The notes beneath the pieces were generated by a model, which did no database searches, was not told the DNA's origin, and worked only from the letters and a program-made list of their open reading frames with translations. Source: Deltaproteobacteria bacterium (GTDB taxonomy: Bacteria; Lernaellota; Lernaellaia; JACKCT01). Taken from it: a DNA stretch of 64,000 nucleotides. The number at the start of each line of letters is the position of its first letter. Within the stretch, counting starts at the first letter, position 1. The stretch is taken from the NCBI GenBank assembly GCA_020633895.1, contig JACKCT010000011.1, positions 85,720 through 149,719 on the forward strand, written 5' to 3'. This document shows, one piece after another, positions 16,353 to 25,791 of the stretch. The position numbers and the translations under genes are program-made.

Positions 16353-16500
16353 TCAGAGCCGCGCACGGTAGTAAGCGGTCTGGCTCGCCTCTGGAAAATC
16401 ATTTGCGCAGTCGCGACGCCCGCACCGCTCCCGCCCTTTCAGAGCCGCGACCTGCCTGTCCGCCGTAGCCTTGGCGAAGGTGGATCAGGAAGCGGGTTGG
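16353..16500. repeat. Two family B repeats at the edge of the AT-rich island
   Basis: A short form (CAGAGCCGCGCACGGTAGTA plus AGCGGTCTGG, 16353-16383) and a long form (16440-16500) that contains the extra module GCCGTAGCCTTGGCGAAGG. The sequence turns AT-rich immediately after 16500. Confidence 0.65.
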
Positions 16501-16544
16501 CCCGCCTTTTTTAAAATAATATCGTCCAACAAATTTTATTATTA

Positions 16545-16695
16545 GAATCGAGCTGGGGTTCGGTCAGCACCGGCAGCGCCTCGAATTCGACGGATAGTCG
16601 CACTCGTCGACCGCCCACCAAATCCCCGCGAAACCCAGCGCCGCCACGATCTCCGTACTGCTGGGTAACAACGACACGATGCGCGGCATTTTCAT
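16545..16695 (-). pseudogene. Truncated btuF-like (cobalamin-binding protein) fragment
   Basis: From an ATG at 16695 (GGAGC upstream) the minus strand reads MKMPRIVSLLPSSTEIVAAL, the conserved N-terminus of BtuF-type periplasmic cobalamin-binding proteins. Frameshifts follow: DECDYPS appears in one frame and EFEALPVLTEPQLDS in another, both matching the next family segments. The similarity ends abruptly at about 16545, where AT-rich sequence begins, so only some 50 of about 270 codons remain. The fragment is a remnant cut off at the island boundary. No signal peptide precedes the domain. Confidence 0.65.
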
Positions 16696-16781
16696 GCTCC
16701 TTGATATTTGAAAATAAGTTTAGGGACTGGTAATGTTTGTCGGTCTGCAACAATTTATTCAACAATAAAAAGGCGATTAGT

Positions 16782-17547
16782 ATGGACGATGTCTTAAGTT
16801 TGTCAGATGCTTGGAAATCCGGTAAAAGTGTTTTGATCTCACTCGAGTTTCTCGACGATAATCAAGCTCGGCTTGTCAGCCAGTACCCTATCGATAAGAA
16901 CTTAATCCTTCAAATGCCCACAAAAATCCGGGTACCTGATTGCCGAGATTTTTACGCATTGATCTTATCCATAAAAGAAGAGAGAACGTCGTTGGTCGTA
17001 GCAATTTCCATGAAATATCAAGTCTTGTCGAACATACTTATGTCAAGTCAATGTCAGATGATTTTTTATATACAAAACGAAAACATTTTCTGAATCGAGC
17101 TGTCCACCCAATTAGTTCTGATGTTATCGGAAGGCTAGGCGAAGCGATTTCACTTAGCTCAATAAATAGAATCGTCGGTATTCACGAGGCAGATTGGAAT
17201 AGCATTGATGCGGAGTTGCCATTACCAATCGGTAAACGAATGGATTATAACTTCGCGGCAACGGAAAACACCATTTTCGAACTAGAAGCAAAGGGAATCC
17301 ATGTCTTACAAAAGATACCTTTAGAAATCGCGCATACAAGCTAATTCCAGACATTCGTGAAAAAGCAGCTTCCGCAAATAGATACATAGATGCCAGAAAG
17401 GTCTTCAGGTTTGGTGGAATTGCCTCCGTGGGTGCCGATTCAGACGAAAAGCTCGTTTGCCGAATACTCGATCCTTTGCCTAGTAACTACCAACTTGCCC
17501 CTAGGACCATCAAGCTATTGAATCGTCTAAAGTTTTATATAGATTGA
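16782..17547 (+). pseudogene. AT-rich island gene 1, unknown function, two homopolymer frameshifts
   Basis: The start at 16782 (MDDVLSLSDAWKSGKSVLIS) runs to a shift in AAAA at 16973-16976. It continues in the next frame through FHEISSLVEHTYVKSMSDDF and IVGIHEADWNSIDAELPLPI to a second shift in AAAA at 17310-17313. It ends as KDTFRNRAYKLIPDIREKAA ... RTIKLLNRLKFYID with a stop at 17545-17547. Adding one A at each run gives a continuous protein of about 255 residues. No family is recognised. Codon use is much more AT-rich than in neighbouring genes, indicating horizontal origin. It may be intact if the runs are undercalled. Confidence 0.55.
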
Positions 17548-17627
17548 TCTCCATCGTCGCCCCCGCACAAACTTAGCAATTGCGGCGCGCGCTCAAGGCT
17601 TCACGCTATTTTCGCGATTGAGAATGC

Positions 17628-18116
17628 GTGGGAATTGAATGGCATACTCTCTTGAAAGGACTCGATACATATGAGCAAACCGTACATATTGCAGCGTTAA
17701 TTCAAGGTTACACTGAAAAAAATATTTGGTCAGAGCGCCGGTCAAGTGTGGCGGATGAGCGCGTTGGTGGTTTTGTTTTCACTGCTGGCGACAATGCAAT
17801 TTTCTTCCTAGGAATGCGCGATCAAATTATCACTAGTCTCGAAGCACAAGACTTTGACAATATTGCGACAAAGTCATTTGATCAGGAAGTCAAGCACTGC
17901 ACGGTCCTATGTAAAATTAGTCCATACCGATGGAAATTCTTTAAGAGGCTCATAGATGATAGGATACTTGATCGAATACAGATAAAACATAAAAAATCTC
18001 ATCTCGAGTTTGAGGCGACAGGATATCTCTATTTTTCAAGCTCTGGGATTGTCCATGGATTTATTTTACGGATGACGAATAAACTGTTTTGGCAACCGAA
18101 GCGAAGCAGACGTTGA
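17628..18116 (+). CDS. AT-rich island gene 2, unknown function
   Basis: An open frame of 162 residues from a GTG at 17628. It starts GIEWHTLLKGLDTYEQTVHI and ends LRMTNKLFWQPKRSRR. It has mixed alpha/beta character and no signal peptide, membrane segment or recognised motif. Base composition matches island gene 1 and not the flanks. The start is uncertain because no good ribosome site is visible; an upstream part may be missing through another frameshift. Confidence 0.45.
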   Translation: MGIEWHTLLKGLDTYEQTVHIAALIQGYTEKNIWSERRSSVADERVGGFVFTAGDNAIFFLGMRDQIITSLEAQDFDNIATKSFDQEVKHCTVLCKISPYRWKFFKRLIDDRILDRIQIKHKKSHLEFEATGYLYFSSSGIVHGFILRMTNKLFWQPKRSRR

Positions 18117-18148
18117 TCGGTTTTACCAATCGCGCTAACCTCCCCTGC

Positions 18149-19599
18149 GTGAGCAAGGTTCAAACGATCATCAAGAATGCGTCGTCGCTGGCGGTGGGGC
18201 GCGTGGCGACGAAGGCGATGAGCCTCGTGTTTTTGGGGTTCGTGGCGCGCAAACTGGGCGAGGAAGGCTTCGGCCGCTTCTCGACCGCGATGGCCCTGGT
18301 CGGCTTCGTGGAGATCCTGCCCGGCTACATCGCCCGCCCGTTCATCATCCGCCACGTCGCGCGGGAAATGGAAAAATCCGGCCGCTTCCTCGCCGGCGTG
18401 ATCGGCACGAACGTCGCCCTGTCCATCGCCCTGTTCGTCGCCCTCTATTTCGTCACGCCCCTTCTGAACTACCCCCCGGACACCGACGCCGCCGTCCTGC
18501 TCCTGGCCGCGAGCCTGCTCTTTTCGTCCATCACCAACAGCTACCACGCCGTCTTCACCGGCTTCGAACGCATGGAGCGCTCGGCGATGCTCGACGTCGC
18601 CAACTCCTGATGACCATCGCGGCGGGCGTCGCGGCGCTCCTTTTGGGCGGGGATGTCGTCGCCTTGGCGGGCTGCTACGCGGCGGCGCGGGTGGGCACCT
18701 GGTGGCTGGCGCGGCGGTGGGCGCTGGCGATGTTGGACAAGGAAACCGGCGCGCGGCCCGACTGGGCGCTGGTGCGCGAACTGGCCGTCGGCGCGTGGCC
18801 GTTTTTCATCACGCAGCTTTTCATCATCTTCTACAACCGTGCCGACATCATCATGCTCTCGGTCATGGACGGCCCCATCCCCCAGGACGTCGCCGTCGGC
18901 CACTACAACGCCGCCTACAAACTCATGGAAGCCCTCGGCCTTCTGACCAGCTCCTTCGTCGTCGCCATCTATCCCCTCCTGGCGCGCCAGTTCATGGAAG
19001 GCACCCACGGCGTGCGCGCGACCTTCCAAGCGGGCATGCGATTTCTGTTCGCGCTGGTGTTGCCCGTGGCGGTGGGCACGACGCTGCTGGCCGACGACCT
19101 GATGGGCCTGTTGTTCGGCGATCATTTCCGCGTGGCGGGGGCGGCGCTGGCGGTGCTCATCTGGGGCCAGGTGCTCGACTCGGTCAACCCGCTGGCGGCG
19201 GTGACATTGCGGGCCATCGACAAAGAGCGCGACCTGGCGCGCATTACCGGCGCGTGCGCGGTGTTTAACGTGGCTCTCAACGTTGTTTTGATTCCCCGTT
19301 ATAGTTATATGGGCGCGGCGTGGGCGACATTGTTGAGTTTCGTTCTGGTCTATGTCTGGGGCATCGCGGTGCTGCGTCGCGACCTGGGTCCGCTTTCGAT
19401 CAACGGTTCGGCGTTGCGCGCGTCCCTGGCGGCGGCGGCCATGGGCGGAGTCGTCCACCTGACGCACCCCTACGGCTACGGTTGGGCGATCGTGGCGGGC
19501 GCGGCGGCCTACCCTCCGTTGGCGCTGGCCTTCGGCGTGGTGCGTCGGGAGGATTGGACGATGATTCAGCGACGCCGGGCGGCGGGAGGCACAACGTGA
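18149..19599 (+). CDS. Wzx-type polysaccharide/lipid-oligosaccharide flippase (frameshifted in sequence)
   Basis: About 483 residues of a MATE/MOP-superfamily flippase with roughly 12-14 hydrophobic segments. It begins VSKVQTIIKNASSLAVGRVA and contains the family block GFGRFSTAMALVGFVEI. At 18606-18607 the frame breaks (MLDVANS stop) and resumes as MTIAAGVAALLLGGDVVALA. One extra C in the CC restores NSLMTIAAG. In the family it translocates undecaprenyl-linked oligosaccharides across the inner membrane. The GTG start at 18149 lies at the end of the AT-rich island. Its stop overlaps the start of the glycosyltransferase gene (GTGA), so the two are coupled. Confidence 0.8.
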
Positions 19600-20800
19600 A
19601 GCTGCTGATGGTCGACAACTCCCCCGCGCCGGGCGGGTCGGTGCATCATATGGCGTCGTTCGCCAACGTCTGGCACGGCGAGGGGGTGGCGATGCGCATC
19701 ATCGCGACGCACCCCGAATTCTTCCTGGACCGCGTTCCCATCGCCGTGCCGGTCACGCCGCTGGATGTGCCCCATTTCAACGACCCCTTCGGCGCGCTGG
19801 GCTCGGTATTCGAGCCCGTGCTGCCCGGCCCGCTGAACTGGCCGTTTTCCTGGTGGGACTACCGGCGTTTCGCCCGCCGGGTGCGACGCGCCTTCGGCGA
19901 ACGCATCGAGACGTACGCGCCGGACGCGGTCTACATCAACAACCTCAACCTGCCCAACCGCCCCTTCGCCGATGAATGCGTGGCGCGGGGACTGCCGTTC
20001 GTGGTGGGCGCTCTGATGATCCGCGAATTCGGACGGCGGGAGCTGCAGATGGCACGGGACGCGGCGGCGGTGTTCTGCATCTCTCGGGGCGTGGCGAAAT
20101 GCGTCGGCGAGGCGGCGCCGGATTTGGCGCCCGAAAGTCTGGTCGTCACCGACAGCGGCGTCGAGCCAGGACGCTACGATGTTGCCCGCAACCCGGCGAT
20201 TCGCGCGGGCCTGGGCGTGCCTGATGACGCGGCGATGGTGCTTTCCCTGGGACGGATGATCGAATGGAAGGGCCACGACGTACTGGTGCGGGCCCTGGGC
20301 AAGGTGCGGCAGACGGTGCCGAATCTGTGGTTCGTGCAGGCCGGGGCGAGGTGCCCGAATGGCGTGAGAAGGTACGGGCGATCGCGGAGCAGGTCGGCAT
20401 GGCCGATCGGATGGTGCTCGCCGGGCAGCGGGAGGACGTACCCGATTTGCTGGCTGCGTGCGATGTACTGGCCCATAGCTCCAAATACGGCGACGCGAAA
20501 ACGGGCGTGGTGGAGGCGTTCGGGCGGGTGATCGCCGAGGGCCTGGCGGCGGGACGGCCGGTGGTGGCGACGCGGGCCGGCGGGGCGGTGGAGATCCTGG
20601 AGCGCGCCGGGTGCGGAACGTTGGCGGCGCCGGGGGATGTGGACGGCATGGCCGAGGCGATTACGGCCTATCTGACGGACCGCTCGCTGGCGACTCGTGA
20701 CAGCGAAATCGGACGCGAGGCGGCCCTGGCCTACGAGGAGCACGTCATCGGCAGGAAGGCGCTGACGGCGCTGCGCCGCGCGACGGGGATTGCGGAGTGA
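19596..20800 (+). CDS. GT4-family glycosyltransferase (frameshifted in sequence)
   Basis: A GT-B fold glycosyltransferase of about 401 residues starting at GTG 19596 with GGGAGG upstream. The N-terminal domain begins MKLLMVDNSPAPGGSVHHMA. The C-terminal domain has the nucleotide-sugar signature: LSLGRMIEWKGHDVLVRALG, EAFGRVIAEGLAAGRPVVAT and RAGGAVEIL. The frame breaks at GGGG 20343-20346; adding one G gives FVQAGGGEVPEWREKV. It should transfer a sugar from a nucleotide-sugar to a lipid-linked glycan. Overlap with the flippase gene suggests both work on the same surface polysaccharide. Confidence 0.85.
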
Positions 20801-20832
20801 GGTAGGTGGCTTTGATGCCGGAGCCATGCCCG

Positions 20833-20998
20833 ACAGAGCCGCGCACGGCTTGCCTCGCCGTAGCCTTGGCGGAGGCGGGTGGTAAGCGGTTTGATCCGAC
20901 CCTGCACGCCGGAAACGTCGTCAACGCCATTGACGCCGACGTCGATCGATTCGTCCAGGCGCGAACCCAACCCCTCACTACCGTTCGGGGCTCTGATA
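20833..20998. repeat. Family B long repeat with inverted partner
   Basis: The long form (CAGAGCCGCGCACGGCTTGC ... GGTAAGCGGTTTG) at 20833-20892 faces an inverted short unit (CCCCTCACTACCGTTCGGGG plus CTCTG) at 20968-20995, enclosing about 75 bases. The whole can fold as a large hairpin. It occupies much of the 437-base gap before the nifU-like gene; the rest holds a promoter and no gene. Confidence 0.7.
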
Positions 20999-21033
20999 AC
21001 TCGGGCCGCCTGTGGACTGCCTGTGGAAAACCT

Positions 21034-21063
21034 TTGACGCCATCCGGGTTGCCTTGTTAGACT
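21034..21063 (+). promoter_or_regulatory. Candidate promoter of the nifU-like gene
   Basis: TTGACG (21034-21039), a 17-18 base spacer and TTAGAC/TAGACT (21057-21063), with a TG just before the hexamer as in extended -10 promoters. The coding start is 175 bases downstream, leaving a fairly long leader in which no riboswitch is recognised. Confidence 0.4.
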
Positions 21064-21237
21064 GTCCTCACACTCGGACGGGTTTTCGGCCCATTCGTTC
21101 CGGATTGTATGATCTACATCGTTGATCTTTGGGACGAATCGGCTTAGGAAGGCTCAAGGATGGGGAGCGGGAGGCACCGCCCGCCCAAGAGCCACGACAC
21201 GCCGGGGACGTTCGGCGCGAAATCCGAGGGAGAAACG

Positions 21238-21750
21238 ATGAGCGAAGAAAAAATCGCCAAAGCCAACGAGTTGATCGAACAGCGCATCAAACCGGCGCTC
21301 ACGCCCCACGGCACCACCGTGAAAGCCGTGTCCTTCGAGGACGGCAACCTGGGCATCCGCGTTTTCGGCAAGATGCCCTTCGACGTGGTCAAGCGCGGCC
21401 TCGCGGCCGTTTTGCGCAACAGCCTGCCCGAGGTCACGGACATCGTCGAGGCGCCCGCCGGCGAGGAAGAGGGTCCTTCGGCCGCGGACAAGGAACGTCT
21501 GGACACAATCCGTCAGATGTTCGACGACCGCATCAACCCCGCCCTGGCTTCCCACGGCGGATGGGCCTCGGTCGTGGATGTGCGCGAAAACATGCTGTTT
21601 ATCCAGGTCGGCGGCGGATGCCAGGGCTGCTCCAGCTCCCTGACGACCGTCAAGCAGGGCATCGAGGGCATGGTGCGGCAGATGTACCCCGAGATGCAGG
21701 TTGTTGACACCACGGACCATGCCGCGGGGGCCAATCCCTATTATCGTTAA
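21238..21750 (+). CDS. NifU-like Fe-S scaffold protein with duplicated NifU C-terminal domain
   Basis: A 170-residue protein. Residues about 90-155 form a NifU C-terminal (Nfu) domain with cluster cysteines C128 and C131 (VGGGCQGCSSSLTTVKQGIE), which in the family assemble or carry a 4Fe-4S cluster. Residues 5-70 look like a second, degenerate copy (ANELIEQRIKPALTPHGTTV paired with IRQMFDDRINPALASHGG) lacking both cysteines. The start at 21238 is set by GAGGGAGAAACG. It is likely cytosolic and involved in Fe-S delivery, for example to the radical SAM protein in this window. Confidence 0.88.
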   Translation: MSEEKIAKANELIEQRIKPALTPHGTTVKAVSFEDGNLGIRVFGKMPFDVVKRGLAAVLRNSLPEVTDIVEAPAGEEEGPSAADKERLDTIRQMFDDRINPALASHGGWASVVDVRENMLFIQVGGGCQGCSSSLTTVKQGIEGMVRQMYPEMQVVDTTDHAAGANPYYR

Positions 21751-21954
21751 TCGCCATACGAGGATGGACGGCCCACGAATTTGAAGACCGTCCCCAGCCA
21801 GGACCGATTCGAGGCGGCTCACAAGCCTGTGGCCGCCTTTTCGCTTTTTTCCGGAACGATTTCGGCCGGTTCGACTCCCGCCGTCGCTCCACTCGGGGAC
21901 AGTCCATGAGGGGACAACGGCGGCGGGCATGGTTACGTTGATTTGAGGATGGGC

Positions 21955-22479
21955 ATGAGCGACGCGCCGGGACCCGACATTCTCCCTTCCCGACGCGACG
22001 CAGGTGGATCAACGCCGTTTTTCGGCCAATACCAAGGAGAGGGAACGCTGAAAACCACCAAACGCTCCATGGATCTTGCGCAGAAGGCCGGGCTGATCGT
22101 CAAAGCCGCGCTGGACAAGCAGGCGTACGGCGCCGTGGTGCTGGACGTGAGCCGTCTGTGTTCCTACACGGACCGCATCGTCATCATGCACGGCACCAGC
22201 ACGCGTCAGGTGCAGGCGATTGCCCAAAATGTCCGCGAAACCCTCAAGAAGGCCGGGGAGATCCCCTTGGGCTTCGAGGGCGAGCGGGACTCCCAGTGGC
22301 TCGTCGTGGACTTCGGCGACGTGGTGGTCCATGTCTTCTACGAGCCGATGCGCGCCTTCTACGACCTGGAAGGCATCTGGGCCGACGCCGCCCGGGCCCA
22401 GGTCCAGGAGACGCAAGGCGACGTCCGGATCGTCTGGCCCGAGCGTTCGAAACAGCCCGAAGCGGTGGGCCTGCTCTAA
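21955..22479 (+). CDS. rsfS: Ribosomal silencing factor RsfS
   Basis: A RsfS/Iojap protein. The family core runs from MDLAQKAGLIVKAALDKQAY through VVLDVSRLCSYTDRIVIMHG, GTSTRQVQAIAQNVRE and WLVVDFGDVVVHVFYEPMRA to DLEGIWADA. It binds ribosomal protein uL14 and blocks subunit joining under starvation. The frame is open from ATG 21949/21955, giving 174 residues, longer than usual. A strong AAGGAGAGG site at 22034-22042 lies 5 bases before an in-frame CTG (22048) and 27 before ATG 22069. The true start may therefore be CTG 22048 or ATG 22069, giving 143 or 136 residues. Confidence 0.9.
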   Translation: MSDAPGPDILPSRRDAGGSTPFFGQYQGEGTLKTTKRSMDLAQKAGLIVKAALDKQAYGAVVLDVSRLCSYTDRIVIMHGTSTRQVQAIAQNVRETLKKAGEIPLGFEGERDSQWLVVDFGDVVVHVFYEPMRAFYDLEGIWADAARAQVQETQGDVRIVWPERSKQPEAVGLL

Positions 22480-22592
22480 GCCCGTTTCGCTCGGGAGCGT
22501 GACAGCTTTCCAACGTGCGTGCGTCGAGCGCGCATGCCGATCCTTCTCGCGCCGAATCCGCGCCCCATTTCCCGTCGAACAACCCGACAAAA

Positions 22593-22625
22593 TAAAAAAG
22601 GGCCGAACTCTCTTTGAGTCCGGCC
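22593..22625 (-). terminator. Rho-independent terminator of the FecR-domain gene
   Basis: On the minus strand the stem GGCCGGACTC/GAGTTCGGCCC around an AAAGA-type loop is followed by six T residues (22593-22599 read in reverse). It lies 80 bases downstream of the stop at 22704. Confidence 0.7.
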
Positions 22626-22703
22626 AATGGAGGGAAACCCACTGCGTCTGGGTCTTGGTGCCGACCTGCCGCACGGGGGGGCACGGCAGGCCTTGAGGCC
22701 TAG

Positions 22704-23333
22704 TTAGTTCACGTCACTCATCGCGACGTATTGGGGCCGGGGCAGGCCGGTGGCCGGGCCCATGCCCGAAGCGTTCATCGCCAGGCTGCTTCCCGAGGCG
22801 ACGATGCGCTGCGCCAACTCGGGGCGCACGGTGTGGGCGACCGTCAGGCTGCCCGTGTTGACCGACACGAGCTGCACCGGTCCCTCGTTGGAAACGGTGA
22901 ACACCGCGTCGTCGTTGGCGGTCACTTCGCCGAAGGGGGTCAACATCGTCAGGCCGCCGGAGGTGCCGTTTTCCGTGCGGTTAAAGGCAATTCGGTACTG
23001 GCCCAGGCCGATCAGCGCGTCGGCGCTCGATTCGCCGCCCACCAGGGGAATCTGCACTTCGCCCTTGCCCAGGATGAACAGCGACGCATTCGCGAAACGC
23101 ACGTTCGCGTTGCCGTCGGACACCCGGACGCGGTCGCCGGCGCTGAGCACCTGACCGTGGGGCGCCGAGGACCAGTCGTCCTGGCCCAGGCTCTGGATTT
23201 TGGCGACGCCGTTGAAGGCGTTGAGCGTGCCGGCCGCTTCGCCCGAGACGGCCAGATTGGCCACCATCAACGAAAGCGCCAGCCAGAAGAACACCGCAAA
23301 GACGGTGATTTGTTTGCGCGTGGAAAGTGTCAT
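22704..23333 (-). CDS. Exported FecR-domain protein
   Basis: A 209-residue protein with an N-terminal hydrophobic signal/anchor (VFAVFFWLALSLMVANLAVS). A FecR-type beta domain follows: GVAKIQSLGQDDWSSAPHGQ, VLSAGDRVRVSDGNANVRFA, LTMLTPFGEVTANDDAVFTV. FecR domains usually sense or scaffold at the periplasmic face. This protein has no cytoplasmic sigma-regulator part, and no ECF sigma gene is adjacent, so it is more like stand-alone FecR proteins of unknown role. The start at 23333 is set by GGACGGAGAAACC. Confidence 0.75.
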   Translation of the reverse strand: MTLSTRKQITVFAVFFWLALSLMVANLAVSGEAAGTLNAFNGVAKIQSLGQDDWSSAPHGQVLSAGDRVRVSDGNANVRFANASLFILGKGEVQIPLVGGESSADALIGLGQYRIAFNRTENGTSGGLTMLTPFGEVTANDDAVFTVSNEGPVQLVSVNTGSLTVAHTVRPELAQRIVASGSSLAMNASGMGPATGLPRPQYVAMSDVN

Positions 23334-23654
23334 GGTTTCTCCGTCCCTCATTTTGATCACCAATCCCTCATTGGCGTCGGGCCTAGAAGAAGCAAGGGCC
23401 GTACCAACAAAGGCGAAAGGGGCTAAGTGCCCGCGTTGTCGATGTTTTCAAACTTCCAAGCCCTTTCGGGGCCTTCGGCCGGGCATTACCTTCGGTAAGC
23501 GTCCGACCGATTTCGTAACCGTGTTATCGACCCGACCCGGGGTCGCGATAAGGCGTATTTCCGGTTGCCGGTCGGCGGGAGGACGCGAGGGAAAACGCGA
23601 CGGGGCGCCGCACGCATTGACCGGCAACGGCGTGCTCCGCTAGGGTCGAGAGCC

Positions 23655-24338
23655 ATGAAACACCCTGCGCCATTTCCCGCCGCGATCCGCCTGGGCGCGG
23701 CCGCGTTATTCGCCGTATTGATCGCCGTATCGGCGGCCGGTTGCGGGCCGAAGGTGGAGGAGTACTACCCGCTGGAGCTGGGCAATCTGTGGGAGTACAA
23801 GACGACCTATCCGGACGGACGCTCGCGTACCGACCTGGAGCAGATCATCCGCCGCCAGGAACGCAGCTACTACTTCAGCAACGGCGAGGTGATCATCAAG
23901 CTGTCGCGCAACACCCTCATCAACCGCAACGGCCTGCAGATCCTCAAGGCGCCCTTCGAGAAGGGCCGGGAGTGGGAAGACGAGACGGTGAGTTTTCGCA
24001 TCACGTCGGTGGGAGAGACGGTGGAGGTGCCCGCCGGGACGTTTACCGACACCGTCACCGTCGAATGGACGATGCAGCGCCGCGCGCCGGTGACGCTGAC
24101 CGCCGACGAATACGCCGACAGTCTGGTGCCCGCGGACGAACGACGCCCCAAACCGCCTCCGGAAGTCTTGAAGGACAAGCCCAAGCGGGAAATGCCCCTA
24201 CGCGACTTCAAGACCTACATGACCTTCGCCAAGGGCATCGGGCCGATCCGCTATCGCCTGGAAGCCGCCGAGGAAGGCGAGCCCCTGCGCGAAATCCTCG
24301 TTTCCGACCTGGTCGAGTACAAATTTCCGAATCGGTAG
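23655..24338 (+). CDS. Lipoprotein of unknown function
   Basis: A 227-residue lipoprotein: signal MKHPAPFPAAIRLGAAALFA, lipobox VSAAGC, then VEEYYPLELGNLWEYKTTYP. The YYPL(E)xGNxWxY opening is common in secreted bacterial lipoproteins with a beta-sandwich of unknown role. A Pro/Lys-rich loop (RRPKPPPEVLKDKPKREM) interrupts the fold near 155-175. No catalytic residues are recognised. It is transcribed divergently from the FecR-domain gene. Confidence 0.75.
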   Translation: MKHPAPFPAAIRLGAAALFAVLIAVSAAGCGPKVEEYYPLELGNLWEYKTTYPDGRSRTDLEQIIRRQERSYYFSNGEVIIKLSRNTLINRNGLQILKAPFEKGREWEDETVSFRITSVGETVEVPAGTFTDTVTVEWTMQRRAPVTLTADEYADSLVPADERRPKPPPEVLKDKPKREMPLRDFKTYMTFAKGIGPIRYRLEAAEEGEPLREILVSDLVEYKFPNR

Positions 24339-24363
24339 GCGCGTTGGTCGCGATGCCGTGTCC

Positions 24364-24480
24364 GTCAGAGCCGCGCACGGTAGTAAGCGGTCTGGTTCAA
24401 TCCGGCACGCCGCATTCGCTGTACAACGGACGCGAATCACCTGTCGAAGCCAACCGCTCACTACGGTTCGCGGCTCTGAA
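24364..24480. repeat. Family B inverted pair
   Basis: A short form (CAGAGCCGCGCACGGTAGTA plus AGCGG) at 24365-24391 and its inverted partner (AACCGCTCACTACGGTTCGC plus GGCTCTG) at 24452-24478, about 60 bases apart. It occupies the space between convergent genes and could act as a bidirectional transcription or RNA-stability element. Confidence 0.7.
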
Positions 24481-24498
24481 TAGTCGAGACCGCCCCGC

Positions 24499-24966
24499 TT
24501 AAACGCCGACGCCCTGGTAGAAAAGGTATTCGGTGCCCAGCAGGCCGAAGAGGTTGGACTTGCGTTTGAGGAGGAAGTGGTCCTGGCCGGAGAGCTTGAG
24601 AACCTTGCCGTTCTTGAGGTGGGCCTGCATCTCGTAGTCTTGGATGACGCGGGCGATCTTGCCGTTGTGCTCAAGGATGATGCGTCGGTCGGTGGTGCGC
24701 AGGATGATGGTCGTGTACTTCGCGAACCGCTTGCGTGTCGCGCTGGCGACGGTCTCGGTCTCGCCCTCGGCGTATTGATAATCGGGATGAAACAGCGAGA
24801 CGTATTTGTCCACGTCCAGCTTCGCCATCGCCTCTTCCCGGGCGTCGAGCGTGCGGTTGACCAGGATTTCCGGGTCGGACGTGCATCCCGCCGTGAATAG
24901 AGCGAGCAGAACGAGCGTCGCGACCAGGGCGCGCGAGGGGGCAGGGAATCTAGCCGGCCGGGGCAT
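24499..24966 (-). CDS. Lipoprotein with NTF2/SnoaL-like domain
   Basis: A 155-residue protein with signal and lipobox (LLALFTAGC), then a compact domain. It opens NRTLDAREEAMAKLDVDKYV and continues SLFHPDYQYAEGETETVAS, a pattern typical of SnoaL/DUF4440 proteins of the NTF2-like fold. These often have binding rather than catalytic roles. The start at 24966 overlaps the stop of the bamD-like gene by 17 bases, so it is the second gene of that unit. Confidence 0.7.
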   Translation of the reverse strand: MPRPARFPAPSRALVATLVLLALFTAGCTSDPEILVNRTLDAREEAMAKLDVDKYVSLFHPDYQYAEGETETVASATRKRFAKYTTIILRTTDRRIILEHNGKIARVIQDYEMQAHLKNGKVLKLSGQDHFLLKRKSNLFGLLGTEYLFYQGVGV

Positions 24967-25716
24967 CGGCGGCCTTGAGGTCGTCAAGCAGGCGCTTCGC
25001 GTCGTTGGCGTATTTGTGGTCCGGGTAGCGGGTCAGCAGAAGTTGGAGATACCGCGTCGCCTCGTCGGGCTCTTCGAGCTTAATGAGATTGTATCCCGAG
25101 AAGTATAACGCCTCGGGATAGTATTTCGTGTCCGAGTAATCCCGAATGACATGCAGATAACGGCTCAGCGACGCGTAATACTCTTTTTCCCGCCAATAGA
25201 ACCGCGCCACATAACGTTCCCGGGCGGCGAGATCTTCACGAACCTCGGCCAACCGATCCCGAGCGTCGTCCGCGGACTCGTAGTCGGGATATTGGGTGAC
25301 GAGTTGAGAGAAGGTGCGTTCGGCGGCGAAGGTTTCGGCCTGATCCCGATCGATGGCCAGACTCTGTTTGTAATGCGTCATCGCCAGGCGATGAAGACTG
25401 TGGGGCACGGCGCTGTTGGTCGGATGCTTATCGATAAAATCCTGATAATGCACCGACGCCTCGGCCCAGCGGCGCCGCTGATAATATCCGTCGGCGATAA
25501 TCAGCTCGGCCTGCGTGACGTAGACGGAGAAGGGGTAGAGATCGATGAGCTTTTCCGCCCCTTCGATAGCCTTGTCGAAGTTTTTGTCCGCGAACTCACC
25601 CTGGGAGTAGTGTAGATCTGCTCGGCGGTCATGTCCTCGAATTTGGGCGCACAACCGGTGGCGACGGCGAGGGCCGTGAGCAGGGCAAACCAGGGGATGA
25701 AGCGTCGCGTCGTCAT
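24950..25716 (-). CDS. BamD-like outer-membrane assembly lipoprotein (frameshifted in sequence)
   Basis: The start at 25716 gives signal and lipobox (FALLTALAVATGC) and KFEDMTAEQIYT. The frame then breaks near 25610-25614 and resumes as HYSQGEFADKNFDKAIEGAE. One missing base accounts for it. The rest is a TPR array: QAELIIADGYYQRRRWAEAS, HYQDFIDKHPTNSAVPHSLH, LVTQYPDYESADDARDRLAE, YLQLLLTRYPDHKYANDAKR. The domain order matches BamD/YfiO, which helps BamA insert outer-membrane barrels. The joined length of about 255 residues is normal. An essential-type gene broken by a single base argues for a consensus error. Confidence 0.85.
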
Positions 25717-25791
25717 GGCGAAGGGACCGTACGTGAAGGCCGAATCGGTGTCAACGAGGCCCGGCCCACGCGGAACCACAACGCGCCGAAC

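Noticed and set aside
16511-16765. Minus-strand 84-residue protein at the island edge
   Set aside because: It mixes frames of the truncated btuF-like fragment with unrelated AT-rich sequence; the fragment itself is annotated instead.
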